Shown here: positions 8,269 through 17,335 of the stretch, in pieces
How the letters are laid out: each line of letters begins with the position of its first letter
Numbering within the stretch: position 1 is the stretch's first letter
Source: Neobacillus niacini
Lineage (GTDB): Bacteria; Bacillota; Bacilli; Bacillales; Cytobacillaceae
NCBI RefSeq assembly: GCF_000759675.1
Contig: NZ_BAWM01000037.1
Span: forward strand, 1 to 64,000
Length of the DNA stretch: 64,000 nt
Direction of reading: 5' to 3'
The notes under the pieces: model-generated
What the model was told of the DNA's origin: nothing
Database searches by the model: none
What the model saw: only the letters and a program-made list of their open reading frames with translations
Program-made: the position numbers and the translations under genes

Positions 8269-8736
8269 TCACTTCATATCTGATGTCATTTTAATGATTT
8301 CATTTAACCGTTTCTCAGCCTGCTTTTCAGAAAGCTTTCCAGTATTTTTCCTCTCAACTAGCCGTACAGCTTCTAGAAAGATCTTATAGTCACTCGACAC
8401 AGTGAAGTTTTCTTTTGGGTAATTTTCTTCAAGAGTTTTGTTTAAGTTGGCTTCAATTTTTTTCATGTTGAATCGCTGCATATGCTTCACTTTATAGACA
8501 ACAAGTGTTGCTTTTTTGCCCTTTACTACTGCAACATCATAAATCTCATCAAAACTACTTACTTCCTTTTCAATTTTTTTTACCTTGTCCACGCCTTTAT
8601 TTTGCTCTGTAACAATCGGGTTAGGATTGGTCGTTTTCATGAGAGCCAATTGGCTATCCTTCTCATTCTGATCCTGACTACACGAGCCCATTAAAATTAC
8701 ACATGCTATTAACATTAGTCGAATTATGTAGACCAT
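8269..8736 (-). CDS. YhcN/YlaJ-family sporulation lipoprotein
   Basis: A 155-residue precursor with a classical lipoprotein signal: MVYIIRLMLIACVILMGSC, with Cys19 as the lipidated residue. The mature part is charged and resembles YhcN/YlaJ spore lipoproteins (DEIYDVAVVKGKKATLVVYKV). YhcN-type proteins sit in the inner spore membrane and affect germination or outgrowth. Its place directly upstream of spoVAC-AD-AE is the arrangement of accessory SpoVA clusters. RBS AAGGGAAGGG. Confidence 0.78.
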   Translation of the reverse strand: MVYIIRLMLIACVILMGSCSQDQNEKDSQLALMKTTNPNPIVTEQNKGVDKVKKIEKEVSSFDEIYDVAVVKGKKATLVVYKVKHMQRFNMKKIEANLNKTLEENYPKENFTVSSDYKIFLEAVRLVERKNTGKLSEKQAEKRLNEIIKMTSDMK

Positions 8737-8850
8737 TTTTTTCCCTTCCCTTATTCAAATTATAGAAATATCACTACATAGTAGTTTTTTCGAGAATATC
8801 GGAAATTATGACAAGGTTGCCATAACTTTTGTATTTAGAAATATTTGTGC

Positions 8851-8881
8851 AAAAAAAAACTGCCATCAAAACTGGCAGTTT
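8851..8881 (-). terminator. Terminator downstream of the 33-residue gene
   Basis: AAACTGCCA and TGGCAGTTT form a 9-bp stem followed by nine T on the minus strand. Confidence 0.8.
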
Positions 8882-8886
8882 ACTAA

Positions 8887-8988
8887 TTATCTTTGAGTTT
8901 TTTTGCCGCAGCCGCAGCCTTTTTTCTTAGTAGTTTTTTTCGCTTGAGAATTTTTAGTTGATTGAGTTTTCTTATTTTCTGTATTCAC
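8887..8988 (-). CDS. Small Lys-rich protein with CGCG tail
   Basis: A 33-residue frame beginning with GTG 9 nt after GGAG, followed immediately by a strong terminator. About one third of the residues are Lys or Gln, and the tail reads KKKGCGCGKKTQR. I do not recognise a family. Its own RBS and terminator, and its place between spore genes, argue that it is real and perhaps expressed in the spore, where basic or Cys-rich peptides are common. Confidence 0.55.
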   Translation of the reverse strand: MNTENKKTQSTKNSQAKKTTKKKGCGCGKKTQR

Positions 8989-9081
8989 TTTTCACCACTC
9001 CAAAATTTTAGTACTACTGTTAAGATATGAAAGAAATCAATAACTTGTCTAGGGCGGACAACCATTTTTAACGTATTTTAC

Positions 9082-9432
9082 TTATAACCAAAGCTGAATA
9101 AGGGATTCTACTATTGCTGCTAAACCAGCAACTGCAAACACGAGGATAATGGGCACGAAAATAACCGGTAAAAAAAGGTATCCAATTACCAATGCCGCTG
9201 AAACCCAAACCCCAGTACACCAATAACAGCTGAGCAGCTCCCCAATAAATTTTTTTATTGGCGTTTTCTTCGGAAGATAATATACCTCCTTAGTACCCTC
9301 TTCATTTTCTTCTTCAATCTCATCGAAGAAAGGAGCACGTAGAAACTCTGTTATTTTATCAAAGACAAAAAGCCTGGTTAATCGGAAGCAGGCTAATGTT
9401 ACTATAATAAAATTCAAAAGATCAATGTTCAT
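9082..9432 (-). CDS. yjcA: Sporulation membrane protein YjcA (DUF1360)
   Basis: A 116-residue protein with N-terminal (LLNFIIVTLACFRLTRL) and C-terminal hydrophobic segments around an acidic loop, and the DUF1360 signature CYWCTGVWVSA near residue 69. YjcA is a mother-cell sporulation gene in B. subtilis. It is divergent from cotZ, with about 125 bp of shared promoter space. The biochemical role is unknown. Confidence 0.88.
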   Translation of the reverse strand: MNIDLLNFIIVTLACFRLTRLFVFDKITEFLRAPFFDEIEEENEEGTKEVYYLPKKTPIKKFIGELLSCYWCTGVWVSAALVIGYLFLPVIFVPIILVFAVAGLAAIVESLIQLWL

Positions 9433-9557
9433 AAATTCCTGTCCCTTCCTTTTCTTAGCCTAATTTTAATCGAGAAGGCGATTGTCCGTTACCCAATTAG
9501 TGCTCTTGAAATATGTTAGTAATGTAAGATATATATCACGGATAGGAGGAGTAATTA

Positions 9558-10067
9558 ATGGGTTGTGGCAGAAATAGTGACTCACGCAGCAGTAATGGCT
9601 GTGTCTGCGATGTAGTTCGTGCAATTAATGACATCCAAGATAATGCTGTAGATGATGAGAGCGTAGATTGCCCAAGTTGTTTCTTGGAACCGCTTGGTTC
9701 ATTAGTGTCACCAGCAAGAAGAGATCGCGCTGATACTCGTGTATTTGTATTAAAAAACGCTGATGGTTCACCATTCCACGCGTTCTTTAGCGGCGAGAAC
9801 AATGCATGCGTATCAATCTTCTTCCGCGTTGAAGATGTATTTGATAACTGCTGTGCAACACTTCGTGTTCTAATTCCAGGACGCAGAGACGACGGAAGAT
9901 TTGTACCAGTTAACCTTGTTGCTGGCGGAGATAGATGTTGTATTAACCTTGAAAGAGTCTGTCAAGTTGAACGCTTCCGCGCAAGCAATGACTGTATTAC
10001 AGTTGATTTAAATTGTTTCTGTGCGATACAGTGTATTGCCGATGTAGATCTTGGTCTTAGTGACTAA
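9558..10067 (+). CDS. cotZ: Spore coat protein of the CotY/CotZ family
   Basis: A 169-residue Cys-rich protein (about 15 Cys) with the N-terminal CVCDVVRAI and CPSCFLEPLGSL motifs of CotY/CotZ. These form disulfide-linked crust or exosporium layers on the spore surface. B. subtilis has a cotVWXYZ cluster here; only one member is present. RBS GATAGGAGGAG. It is convergent with cotO and separated from it by a terminator. Confidence 0.9.
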   Translation: MGCGRNSDSRSSNGCVCDVVRAINDIQDNAVDDESVDCPSCFLEPLGSLVSPARRDRADTRVFVLKNADGSPFHAFFSGENNACVSIFFRVEDVFDNCCATLRVLIPGRRDDGRFVPVNLVAGGDRCCINLERVCQVERFRASNDCITVDLNCFCAIQCIADVDLGLSD

Positions 10068-10084
10068 CAATTGGTAATAAAATG

Positions 10085-10113
10085 AGCCAGTCGATATTTC
10101 GGCTGGCTTTTTT
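10085..10113 (+). terminator. Terminator of cotZ
   Basis: AGCCAG-TCGA and TCGGCTGGCT form the stem, followed by six T. Confidence 0.85.
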
Positions 10114-10115
10114 GT

Positions 10116-10691
10116 TTATTTCTTTATTCCAATCATCATTACATCTTTTAAATTTTTGAAAGATATAGTTTCAGTTGTTTGATTTGGAAATCGAATGGTT
10201 ACATCTTGTTCATTATATTCAACTAAATAGCCTTGGTAGTTCTTTTCTTCGGTATAAAAGACGCATGGAACAGATGGTAATGCTTTTGGAAAATTATCCA
10301 GGTATTCTAAACGCTCCATTAGGTCCATTTCCTTAAAGCCTTTTACACGATTAAATGTACGTTGTTTTTCCTGATTAGTTTGAGGTTTAATCTCCTGATT
10401 AGTTTTGGATTTAATCTCCTGATTAGTTTTGGGTTTAATCTCCTGATTAGTTTGGGGTCCAATCTCCTGCTTCACTTCTTTTACTATAGACTCTTTAGGT
10501 AAGTCAGTTTTAGCCAGTGAGACCTCAAGGACTTCTTTTTTCTTGTTGCTTTCCTCCTCTAGCCGTGGTTCTTCAATCGGCAGTTGAACCTCCTGCCTGT
10601 TTGTAAAAACTTCCTGCATGTTTTTTATAGGTGTATCTAAAAAAGTCTGTGAGACGTAAAGTAACGGTCCACGTTTTGTCTTTTTCTCCAT
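10116..10691 (-). CDS. cotO: Spore coat morphogenetic protein CotO (YjbX)
   Basis: A 191-residue protein whose N-terminus (KRGPLLYVSQTFLD) and C-terminal ~65 residues (FKEMDLMERLEYLDNFPKALP onward in the family) match CotO. CotO directs coat/crust encasement. The middle is a low-complexity linker with about four copies of an 8-residue TNQEIKPK-like repeat. The chosen ATG is preceded by GGAGGTG at 6 nt; an upstream in-frame ATG overlaps that RBS and is rejected. Confidence 0.85.
   Translation of the reverse strand: MEKKTKRGPLLYVSQTFLDTPIKNMQEVFTNRQEVQLPIEEPRLEEESNKKKEVLEVSLAKTDLPKESIVKEVKQEIGPQTNQEIKPKTNQEIKSKTNQEIKPQTNQEKQRTFNRVKGFKEMDLMERLEYLDNFPKALPSVPCVFYTEEKNYQGYLVEYNEQDVTIRFPNQTTETISFKNLKDVMMIGIKK
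10372..10470. repeat. 24-bp tandem repeats inside cotO
   Basis: About four copies of a 24-bp unit containing ttaatctcctgattagtttt encode the octapeptide TNQEIKPK with few changes. Such in-frame repeats tend to vary in number between strains. Confidence 0.85.
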
Positions 10692-10771
10692 CCAATTCAC
10701 CTCCATTTACCTAGCCCTACACTCTATATGTATGCAAATTGCCTATACTCGTTCATGGAAATTAGAATAGA

Positions 10772-10802
10772 AAAAATGCCCGCTAACTAAATAGCGGGCA
10801 TT
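10772..10802 (-). terminator. Terminator of fabI
   Basis: AATGCCCGCTA and TAGCGGGCATT form an 11-bp stem, followed by TTTT on the minus strand. Confidence 0.88.
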
Positions 10803-10806
10803 ACCA

Positions 10807-11577
10807 TTATAAAATGTGAAATCCTGAATCAACGTGAATGTTCTCACCAGTAATTCCACGAGAAAGATCACTGAATAGGAATAGTGCCGTATCACCGACT
10901 TCTTCTGGCGTTGTTGCTCTACGTAAAGGTGCTTTTTCTTCAATCACCTTTGTAATAAGATTAAAATCGCTAATACCCTTTGCTGACAAGGTTCTTATCG
11001 GACCAGCCGAGATTGAATTGACACGGATCCCTTCCCTGCCTAGATCTTCAGCCAAATAACGAACGCTTGCATCAAGTGATGCCTTTGCAACACCCATTAC
11101 ATTATAATTCTGAATGACTCGTTCTCCACCTAAATATGTTAGAGTGACGATACTTCCGCCTTCTGTCATTATTCCTCTAGCCTCTTTTGCCACAGCAGTT
11201 AAAGAATAAGAACTAATATTATGTGCCAACAAGAAGCCTTCTCTTGTTGTGTTCATATATTCTCCGTTTAATTCTTCTTTATTCGCAAATGCAATACAGT
11301 GTGCAACACCATGGATGGTACCTACTGCTTCCTTGATATCAGCAAAGCATCTAGCCACTTCTTCATCTTTGGTTACATCACAAGGAAGCACAAGAGTTCC
11401 TTCTGCTTCTAATGATTCAGCCAATTCACGGACACTGCCTTCAAGCCTTTCACCTGCAAAAGTAAAGATTAAACGTGCACCTGCATTGTTTAGTGACCGA
11501 GCGATTCCCCATGCAATACTACGTTTATTTGCAACACCCATTACAACATATGTTTTTCCAGCTAAAGAAAGATTCAT
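10807..11577 (-). CDS. fabI: Enoyl-[acyl-carrier-protein] reductase FabI (NADH)
   Basis: A 256-residue short-chain reductase that performs the last reduction in each round of fatty acid elongation. GVANKRSIAWGIA is the FabI nucleotide loop. The catalytic pair is the Tyr and Lys of YNVMGVAKASL (Y-x6-K). SAGPIRTLSAKGI is the substrate loop. It stands alone with its own terminator and has a FapR operator about 40 bp upstream, so malonyl-CoA levels probably control it. Confidence 0.95.
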   Translation of the reverse strand: MNLSLAGKTYVVMGVANKRSIAWGIARSLNNAGARLIFTFAGERLEGSVRELAESLEAEGTLVLPCDVTKDEEVARCFADIKEAVGTIHGVAHCIAFANKEELNGEYMNTTREGFLLAHNISSYSLTAVAKEARGIMTEGGSIVTLTYLGGERVIQNYNVMGVAKASLDASVRYLAEDLGREGIRVNSISAGPIRTLSAKGISDFNLITKVIEEKAPLRRATTPEEVGDTALFLFSDLSRGITGENIHVDSGFHIL

Positions 11578-11616
11578 ATAAAAATAGTCCCCCTACTTGA
11601 ACATTTATATTAGTTA

Positions 11617-11633
11617 TTAGTACTTGGTACTAA
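11617..11633 (-). promoter_or_regulatory. FapR operator upstream of fabI
   Basis: TTAGTACTTGGTACTAA differs by one base from the FapR consensus TTAGTACCTGGTACTAA. FapR represses lipid genes until malonyl-CoA binds it. Confidence 0.85.
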
Positions 11634-11680
11634 TATTACACTATTTTATAAAAAATGAAAAGCAGCAGCATTTATAGCAT

Positions 11681-13528
11681 TTAGAATTCGAGCTCCCTTT
11701 TCAATTCATCCACATATTCCTTCGATCCAGTAACAATCAGACGATCATTTAATAGCAGTTCTGTGTCACCATGAGGGACAATGGAGTCTTTTTCCCGAAA
11801 AATCCGTACAAAAATAACATCCCCAGTAAACGGAAACCTCCTTAATGTCATTCCGTCGAACTGTTCATTTTGCATTCTTATTTCATATAATGATGTTTCT
11901 TGATTTGTTAAAATGTTAATGACACTTGGTGTTTCAATTAAGGCCCGCAACAACGTTTTTGTTGACATGAATGAAGAGAAAACTTCAATTTCATTTTCTT
12001 TCAGGCTTTGCTCTATTTCGGGATTCTCAAGACGAGCAATTACCCTGGATACACCCATTTCCTTAGCTTTTATTGCCAAATCAGCATTTGTTTGTTCATG
12101 ACCTGTAGAAATGACAATGATATCATTTTCAAAAATCTTATTTTTTTCGATTGTTTCCAATGAATAATCAAATATCTCGACTATATCAAATAATGAATTT
12201 GAAACCATTTTATCGGATTTATCCATTTTAGTATGATACAAGACGGGTTCGAATAGACCCGACTTAAGTTCACGTGAAACAGGCAATGTTACTTGGTTTG
12301 CTCCTAGAAAGGCAATTCTTACTTTTGGGACGACCGCCACTTCTTTTGGGAACAACTTTTTAAACGCAATCGGCGTAAATATAGAGGTGATGACGGCAAC
12401 CAGTATCAGAGTACCACTCATCTCCGGAGTAATGACATCCATACGCTCCCCAATAGTTGCCGCAGCTATTACTAAGGATAGGGTAGATGTTAGTAAAAAA
12501 CCCGAAGCAAGCACAGTCTTTGTATCGTACCAGATTTTCAGTAAATAAACCGGGACAAGCTTTGAAAGCAGAAGTCCTAATAATAACAATGGGATTAATA
12601 ACAATAGCTTTTTATCTGCAAATAGTGACCAAATATCCAGCTCCACACCAATCATTACAAAAAATATTGGGATTAAGAAACCATAGCCAAAGGAATCTAG
12701 TTTATGAACCAGTTCTTGATTTGGTGATAAAAGCGATACAAGTACCCCTGCAAGGAAAGCTCCTAGAATATTTTCTGCGCCTACTGTTTCAGAAAGCCCA
12801 ACTAAAACGATAATGAGCATAAATACAGCTCGAGTGCCAATTTGCACTGTCCCTTTTGACAGTGATTCTAGTAAAGGACGATTTTTAAATCGTTTTCCAA
12901 CAAAATACAATACAACACCAGCTGCAAACAAAATGAGCAGCAGCCATGTATTACCCTGTCCTGGGTCATAGATAGACACAAAGATAGCCAAGAGAATCAT
13001 AGTCACTAAATCTGCCACAACTGCAACTAATAAGATAATTTGACCAATATTTGATTTCATTAGGTGTGCTTCTTTTAATGTTGGCACAACCACTCCTAAA
13101 GAAATGGTAGATATGATGAGTGTCATTAAAAAGGCATTTTCAATAAAGCCAGCAAAGACAAACAAATAAGATAACCCTAATGAAACGATAAATATACCTG
13201 CAAAAATGATACTTGAAACCATGAAGGTATTTGGTTCTTTTTTACCACTAGGCAGCGTGGTGTGTTTCTTGCCGCCTGTAAAGGCAGTAAAATCAATCTC
13301 TAATCCGCTAAGAAACATCAAGAAAATAAATCCTAGTGTAGAAAGTGTTGATAACCACATATCTTCATGAACCACATTAAAACCGCTTTTTCCAATTACA
13401 AGCCCCATAATTATTTCTGCAACCACAACAGGGATATAATTTAACCTTAACCTGTGTAAAAGAATAGGCGTTATAAATGCAACTGTCACTACAACTAATA
13501 AGGATATTACAGAAGCATGCTGTTCCAT
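11681..13528 (-). CDS. yjbQ: CPA2-family monovalent cation/H+ antiporter with TrkA domains (YjbQ)
   Basis: A 615-residue membrane protein. Twelve or so hydrophobic segments (residues ~5-385) form a Na+/H+-exchanger domain with FLSGLEIDF and LGAFLAGVLVS. It is followed by a TrkA-N Rossmann-like domain (RIAFLGANQVTLPV to about 520) and a TrkA-C domain (FPFTGDVIFVRIF to the end). Such KefB/KhtU-like proteins export K+ or Na+ for pH and osmotic control. It is divergent from prpE. Confidence 0.9.
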   Translation of the reverse strand: MEQHASVISLLVVVTVAFITPILLHRLRLNYIPVVVAEIIMGLVIGKSGFNVVHEDMWLSTLSTLGFIFLMFLSGLEIDFTAFTGGKKHTTLPSGKKEPNTFMVSSIIFAGIFIVSLGLSYLFVFAGFIENAFLMTLIISTISLGVVVPTLKEAHLMKSNIGQIILLVAVVADLVTMILLAIFVSIYDPGQGNTWLLLILFAAGVVLYFVGKRFKNRPLLESLSKGTVQIGTRAVFMLIIVLVGLSETVGAENILGAFLAGVLVSLLSPNQELVHKLDSFGYGFLIPIFFVMIGVELDIWSLFADKKLLLLIPLLLLGLLLSKLVPVYLLKIWYDTKTVLASGFLLTSTLSLVIAAATIGERMDVITPEMSGTLILVAVITSIFTPIAFKKLFPKEVAVVPKVRIAFLGANQVTLPVSRELKSGLFEPVLYHTKMDKSDKMVSNSLFDIVEIFDYSLETIEKNKIFENDIIVISTGHEQTNADLAIKAKEMGVSRVIARLENPEIEQSLKENEIEVFSSFMSTKTLLRALIETPSVINILTNQETSLYEIRMQNEQFDGMTLRRFPFTGDVIFVRIFREKDSIVPHGDTELLLNDRLIVTGSKEYVDELKRELEF

Positions 13529-13606
13529 ATGTCATCCTCCTTCGGTTTCTTTTTATAAAAATCACTATGTTAACAAAAAATAAAATATAAAGGGGGAATT
13601 TTTTCA

Positions 13607-14347
13607 ATGAAAATTGATATTATTGGTGATATACATGGCTGTTTTCCCGAATTTGAAGCTTTAACAAGGGAATGCGGTTACCAATGGAAGAACGGAATCC
13701 CGATTCATCCAGACAACAGGCTCCTTGGCTTTGTTGGGGATTTAACTGACCGTGGACCATCTTCCTTAAAAGTAGCTGAAATTGTGTGGCGTCTTGTAAT
13801 CGAGCAGAAACAGGCATTTTATACACCTGGGAACCATTGCAATAAATTGTATCGTTACTTTCTTGGCAACAAGGTCCAGGAAACACACGGGCTCGAAACA
13901 ACAGTTGCAGAATATAAGTCATTACCAAAAAAAGAGCAGCAGTCCATCAAAAAAAAGTTCATTGATCTTTATGAAAAATCGCCGCTGCATTTAGTATTAG
14001 ATCAAAATAAGTTAGTTATTGCTCACGCTGGAATAAAAGAAGAATTTATCGGTAAGTCAAACTCAAAGGTTAAAACGTTTGTCCTTTACGGAGATATAAC
14101 TGGTGAAAAACACCCTGATGGTTCTCCTGTTAGAAGAGATTGGGCTAAACAGTACGCTGGTAATTCAATAATTGTATACGGGCACACCCCAGTGAAAGAA
14201 CCAAGAGTGATCAATCATACATATAATATTGATACTGGAGCCGTTTTTGGTGGTAAGTTAACGGCGCTCAGGTACCCTGAGATGGAAATAGTTTCTGTAG
14301 ATTCTACTATGCCATACATTAAAGAAAAGTTTAAAGACTTTACTTAA
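13607..14347 (+). CDS. prpE: Bis(5'-nucleosyl)-tetraphosphatase PrpE
   Basis: A 246-residue metallophosphoesterase. Metal-binding motifs are DIHG (residue 7-10), GDLTDRG (about 45), GNHCNKL (about 77, the usual GNHD/E variant), IAHAG (about 139) and VYGHTP (about 194). PrpE hydrolyses Ap4A asymmetrically and influences spore germination. RBS AAGGGGG. Confidence 0.9.
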   Translation: MKIDIIGDIHGCFPEFEALTRECGYQWKNGIPIHPDNRLLGFVGDLTDRGPSSLKVAEIVWRLVIEQKQAFYTPGNHCNKLYRYFLGNKVQETHGLETTVAEYKSLPKKEQQSIKKKFIDLYEKSPLHLVLDQNKLVIAHAGIKEEFIGKSNSKVKTFVLYGDITGEKHPDGSPVRRDWAKQYAGNSIIVYGHTPVKEPRVINHTYNIDTGAVFGGKLTALRYPEMEIVSVDSTMPYIKEKFKDFT

Positions 14348-14408
14348 AAATAGGGTAAATACTCCTAAGAACATCGACAAATTTCCTAGGAAATCACCAA
14401 ATAACGCA

Positions 14409-14438
14409 AAAGGCTGACCTTTTATAGGGCAGCCTTTA
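14409..14438 (-). terminator. Terminator overlapping the end of the rluD-like gene
   Basis: AAAGGCTG and CAGCCTTT form the stem. The stop codon of the pseudouridine synthase gene lies in the loop, so the hairpin uses the last codons. The minus strand continues into TTTTG. Confidence 0.7.
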
Positions 14439-15321
14439 TTATTTCATCCATATCTAAAGGAAGTGGTGCAGTGAAATTCATATCCATACCACTAAAAGGG
14501 TGTAGGAAACGAATCCTTCTACAATGCAGTGCCTGTCGCTCAATAAGCAAAAGATTTCCCCCATATAAATCATCTCCCAGTAACGGGTGACCAATATAAG
14601 ACATATGAACCCGTATTTGATGAGTTCTACCAGTCTTTAGCTCTAATTCAACATGGGTGAACTCTTTATACCATTTTAAGACTTTGTACTGGGTGCATGC
14701 ACATTGCCCATCACTTCGGACTTCTCTTTCAATAATACTGTCTAGCTTCCTGCCAATCGGTTCCTCAATCATGCCCATCTTAAGCTTTACACTGCCCTCA
14801 GCAAAGGCCTCGTAGGTTCTTTTAACATCACCATTTTGCTGTTGCTTGCTAAGTAAATGATGAACATGCCGATGTTTTGCAATTAATACAATCCCTGATG
14901 TATCGCGATCCAAACGTGTAACAATATGGGAGGTCGCTCTAATTCCAATTTTTTCATAGTAACCAACCAAGGCATTTGCCAAACTTCCTGTTGGATGTTC
15001 CCTAGATGGAATGGTACTCATCCCCGCTGGTTTATTAACAACCAGTAAATATGGATCTTCAAAAAGGATCTCTAATTTGATTTTTTCTCCCACTACACCT
15101 TCACTGGGGTTTTCAAGAGGAAAAATAACGGTAACGATTTCACCCACTTTTAGTACATGACGAACATTCACTTCAGTGTTATTTACTAGAATTTTTCCGC
15201 CTCTAAATTTTATATCAGTTAGAGCAATCCGAGATATTTCCTTTTCTTTCAAGAATTCCTTGATCATTCGACCTGCTTGCTGTTCATTGATTTTCCACTG
15301 AAGTTCAAAATTTGGTTTCAT
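14422..15321 (-). CDS. yjbO: RluA/RluD-family pseudouridine synthase YjbO
   Basis: A 299-residue RNA pseudouridine synthase. An N-terminal S4-like segment (residues ~1-80) is followed by the catalytic HIVTRLDRDTSGIVLIAK motif with the active Asp, and by KTGRTHQIRVHMSYIGHPLLG near residue 235. The frame extends upstream without an RBS. The ATG at 15321 has GGAGGA at 6 nt and gives the family start MKPNFELQW. It lies 22 nt after nadK, forming relQ-nadK-yjbO. The rRNA target is not inferable. Confidence 0.9.
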   Translation of the reverse strand: MKPNFELQWKINEQQAGRMIKEFLKEKEISRIALTDIKFRGGKILVNNTEVNVRHVLKVGEIVTVIFPLENPSEGVVGEKIKLEILFEDPYLLVVNKPAGMSTIPSREHPTGSLANALVGYYEKIGIRATSHIVTRLDRDTSGIVLIAKHRHVHHLLSKQQQNGDVKRTYEAFAEGSVKLKMGMIEEPIGRKLDSIIEREVRSDGQCACTQYKVLKWYKEFTHVELELKTGRTHQIRVHMSYIGHPLLGDDLYGGNLLLIERQALHCRRIRFLHPFSGMDMNFTAPLPLDMDEIIKAAL

Positions 15322-15343
15322 GCCGTGTCCTCCAGGAAGATGA

Positions 15344-16144
15344 TTAGTCCGAATCTGATATAAAGGAATCATGAACCCTCTTCCAAAAAGGAAATGGACG
15401 GAAACGAGCAAAGCGGATTTTTTCATCAGGAACCCTAAATTGAATGGATTTTACATCCTTATGGAGTAAAGTAAGATGATCAACGGTTACTTGAAAATCC
15501 AAACGATTAACCGGTTTCAACATACAGGTATGATGTGACGGCAGAATTAGCGGTGAGCCCACTGTCCGGAAGACCCGGTTATTAATCGAAGCCATTTCTG
15601 CGATCTGCAATGCTGAAATAGAAGGATGAATAATTGCTCCACCAAGTGCTTTATTGTATGCCGTACTGCCGGAGGGAGTGGAAACACATAGGCCATCACC
15701 CCTAAAACGTTCAAAGTGCTGACCGCGAATTTCTACATCCATAACTAATGTTCCCTCGACACTTTTGACAGTTGATTCGTTTAGGGCAAGATATCGAGAT
15801 TCCTTACCAGCATGCTGGTAACGAATAATTACTTCTATCAGAGGATATTCAACAACCTGATAAGGTGTTTTGGCAATTGCAATCACAAGTTTCTCAATTT
15901 CATCAGGTGTCCAGTCAGCATAAAAGCCAAGATGACCTGTATGTATTCCGACAAATGCAGTTTTATCCAAGCGGCTGCTGTATCGGTGAAAAGCATATAG
16001 AAGTGTCCCGTCTCCGCCAATTGAAACGACAATATCCGGCTGATCCTCATCGTAAATAAGATCGAAATCAAGTAAATAGGTTCTCATCTTATGCATTAAG
16101 ATATTTGATTTTTGATCTCCTTTGGATGTTATGGCAAATTTCAT
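15344..16144 (-). CDS. nadK: ATP-NAD kinase
   Basis: A 266-residue NAD kinase that makes [16 protein letters not shown] (about residue 47) is the diagnostic GGDGT motif. [18 protein letters not shown] (about 153) is the second conserved block, and HTGHLGFY lies between them. The order relQ (yjbM), nadK (yjbN), pseudouridine synthase (yjbO) is that of B. subtilis, so this is the PpnKA/NadF copy. Confidence 0.95.
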   Translation of the reverse strand: MKFAITSKGDQKSNILMHKMRTYLLDFDLIYDEDQPDIVVSIGGDGTLLYAFHRYSSRLDKTAFVGIHTGHLGFYADWTPDEIEKLVIAIAKTPYQVVEYPLIEVIIRYQHAGKESRYLALNESTVKSVEGTLVMDVEIRGQHFERFRGDGLCVSTPSGSTAYNKALGGAIIHPSISALQIAEMASINNRVFRTVGSPLILPSHHTCMLKPVNRLDFQVTVDHLTLLHKDVKSIQFRVPDEKIRFARFRPFPFWKRVHDSFISDSD

Positions 16145-16185
16145 AATAGTTTGCTCCTTGTACTGATATGCTTTACATACTTCTA

Positions 16186-16824
16186 TTAACTTTTCTCCTC
16201 TTGTTTAAACTCTTTATTCCTTGTAAAAAACGCCTGAGCCTCTTGAATTTCTCCACGTATTAATGACATTTCCTCATCCAGACGAAACGCTGCCTCTGCA
16301 GCACGTTGCAGCCTCATTTGGATATCTTTTGGGAAGATTCCTTTATATTTATAATTTAAAGTGTGCTCAATTGTAGCCCAAAAGTTCATGGCCAATGTCC
16401 TTATTTGTATTTCAGCAAGGATTTTCTTTTCTCCATGAATCGTTTGTACCGGATATTGTATCACTACATGGTAAGAACGATATCCGCTTGTTTTTTTATG
16501 TGAAATATAATCCCTTTCCTCAACGATTTCTAGGTCATTTCGGTTTCTTAATAAGCCCACAACATGATGAATATCATCCACGAATTGACACATGATTCGC
16601 ATACCTGCAATATCTTGCATTTCCTCTTCCAATTTATCTAGTGGAATACCTTTTTGATTTGCCTTATCAAGGATACTTGCAATTGGTTTCACCCGACCAG
16701 TCACAAATTCAATAGGTGAATGGCTAGAATCCAACTCAAATTGTCCTCTCATACCCTTTAATTTTATTTTCAGCTCTGATACCGCTTGTTTATATGGAGC
16801 TAAGAATTGGTCCCAATGCTTCAT
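16186..16824 (-). CDS. relQ: Small alarmone (p)ppGpp synthetase RelQ/SasB (YjbM)
   Basis: A 212-residue single-domain alarmone synthetase with no hydrolase or regulatory domain. Conserved elements are [44 protein letters not shown], and [18 protein letters not shown] with the catalytic E-x-Q motif. RelQ forms tetramers and responds to envelope stress and RNA. It sits 41 nt upstream of nadK in one transcript. Confidence 0.93.
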   Translation of the reverse strand: MKHWDQFLAPYKQAVSELKIKLKGMRGQFELDSSHSPIEFVTGRVKPIASILDKANQKGIPLDKLEEEMQDIAGMRIMCQFVDDIHHVVGLLRNRNDLEIVEERDYISHKKTSGYRSYHVVIQYPVQTIHGEKKILAEIQIRTLAMNFWATIEHTLNYKYKGIFPKDIQMRLQRAAEAAFRLDEEMSLIRGEIQEAQAFFTRNKEFKQEEKS

Positions 16825-16855
16825 TATTCCACCTCAATAAAAAACTAAAATATGG

Positions 16856-17218
16856 TTAAAAATTTCCTTCTACTTTTGTGACCATCTCTTCACCATAATT
16901 ACTATTTCCTCTTATGTTGTTTATAACATATTCTAATTCCTCATTAAAATTTGTTAACTCCAATTCTCCATCATTAAAATGGATCCAAACTGGAATTCGT
17001 TTTGTTAATGTCTCTTTTAATAAAGGCCAAATTGGTTCAGGAATGTCGATATATGTATAACCCTCTAGATTCTCCATTAGATAAACAAATGAAAATTGCT
17101 TAGAATCAACGAGAATTTGTTCTGTTGGGATTAACCCGTTAATCGACTCACTAGCATGTAATAATAACTTGTTATCCGAAAAGTTTGCATTGCTAATTGT
17201 TATTCTTTTATTCATCAT
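16856..17218 (-). CDS. yjbL: Conserved hypothetical protein YjbL
   Basis: A 120-residue acidic, soluble protein, likely YjbL by position between yjbK and relQ and by length. I see no catalytic motif. A GTG codon upstream lies within the GGTGGAGG Shine-Dalgarno site, so the ATG at 17218 is chosen. It is transcribed with relQ (31-nt gap), and divergent from yjbK. Its function is unknown. Confidence 0.75.
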   Translation of the reverse strand: MMNKRITISNANFSDNKLLLHASESINGLIPTEQILVDSKQFSFVYLMENLEGYTYIDIPEPIWPLLKETLTKRIPVWIHFNDGELELTNFNEELEYVINNIRGNSNYGEEMVTKVEGNF

Positions 17219-17335
17219 TTTTACCTCCACCTTTTACTCTACTATTTTAGCATAATCTATCCATTTCTCCCAAGAATTGCGGTTCGACCAAATGCTAAGT
17301 ACAATAAAAATATGAAAAGAAAGGAATGGATCATA

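Noticed and set aside
10743..10943. Minus-strand frame overlapping the fabI 3' end
   Set aside because: It overlaps fabI and its terminator in another frame and has no RBS.
12487..12813. Plus-strand frame inside yjbQ
   Set aside because: Shadow of the long membrane protein gene on the other strand; no RBS.
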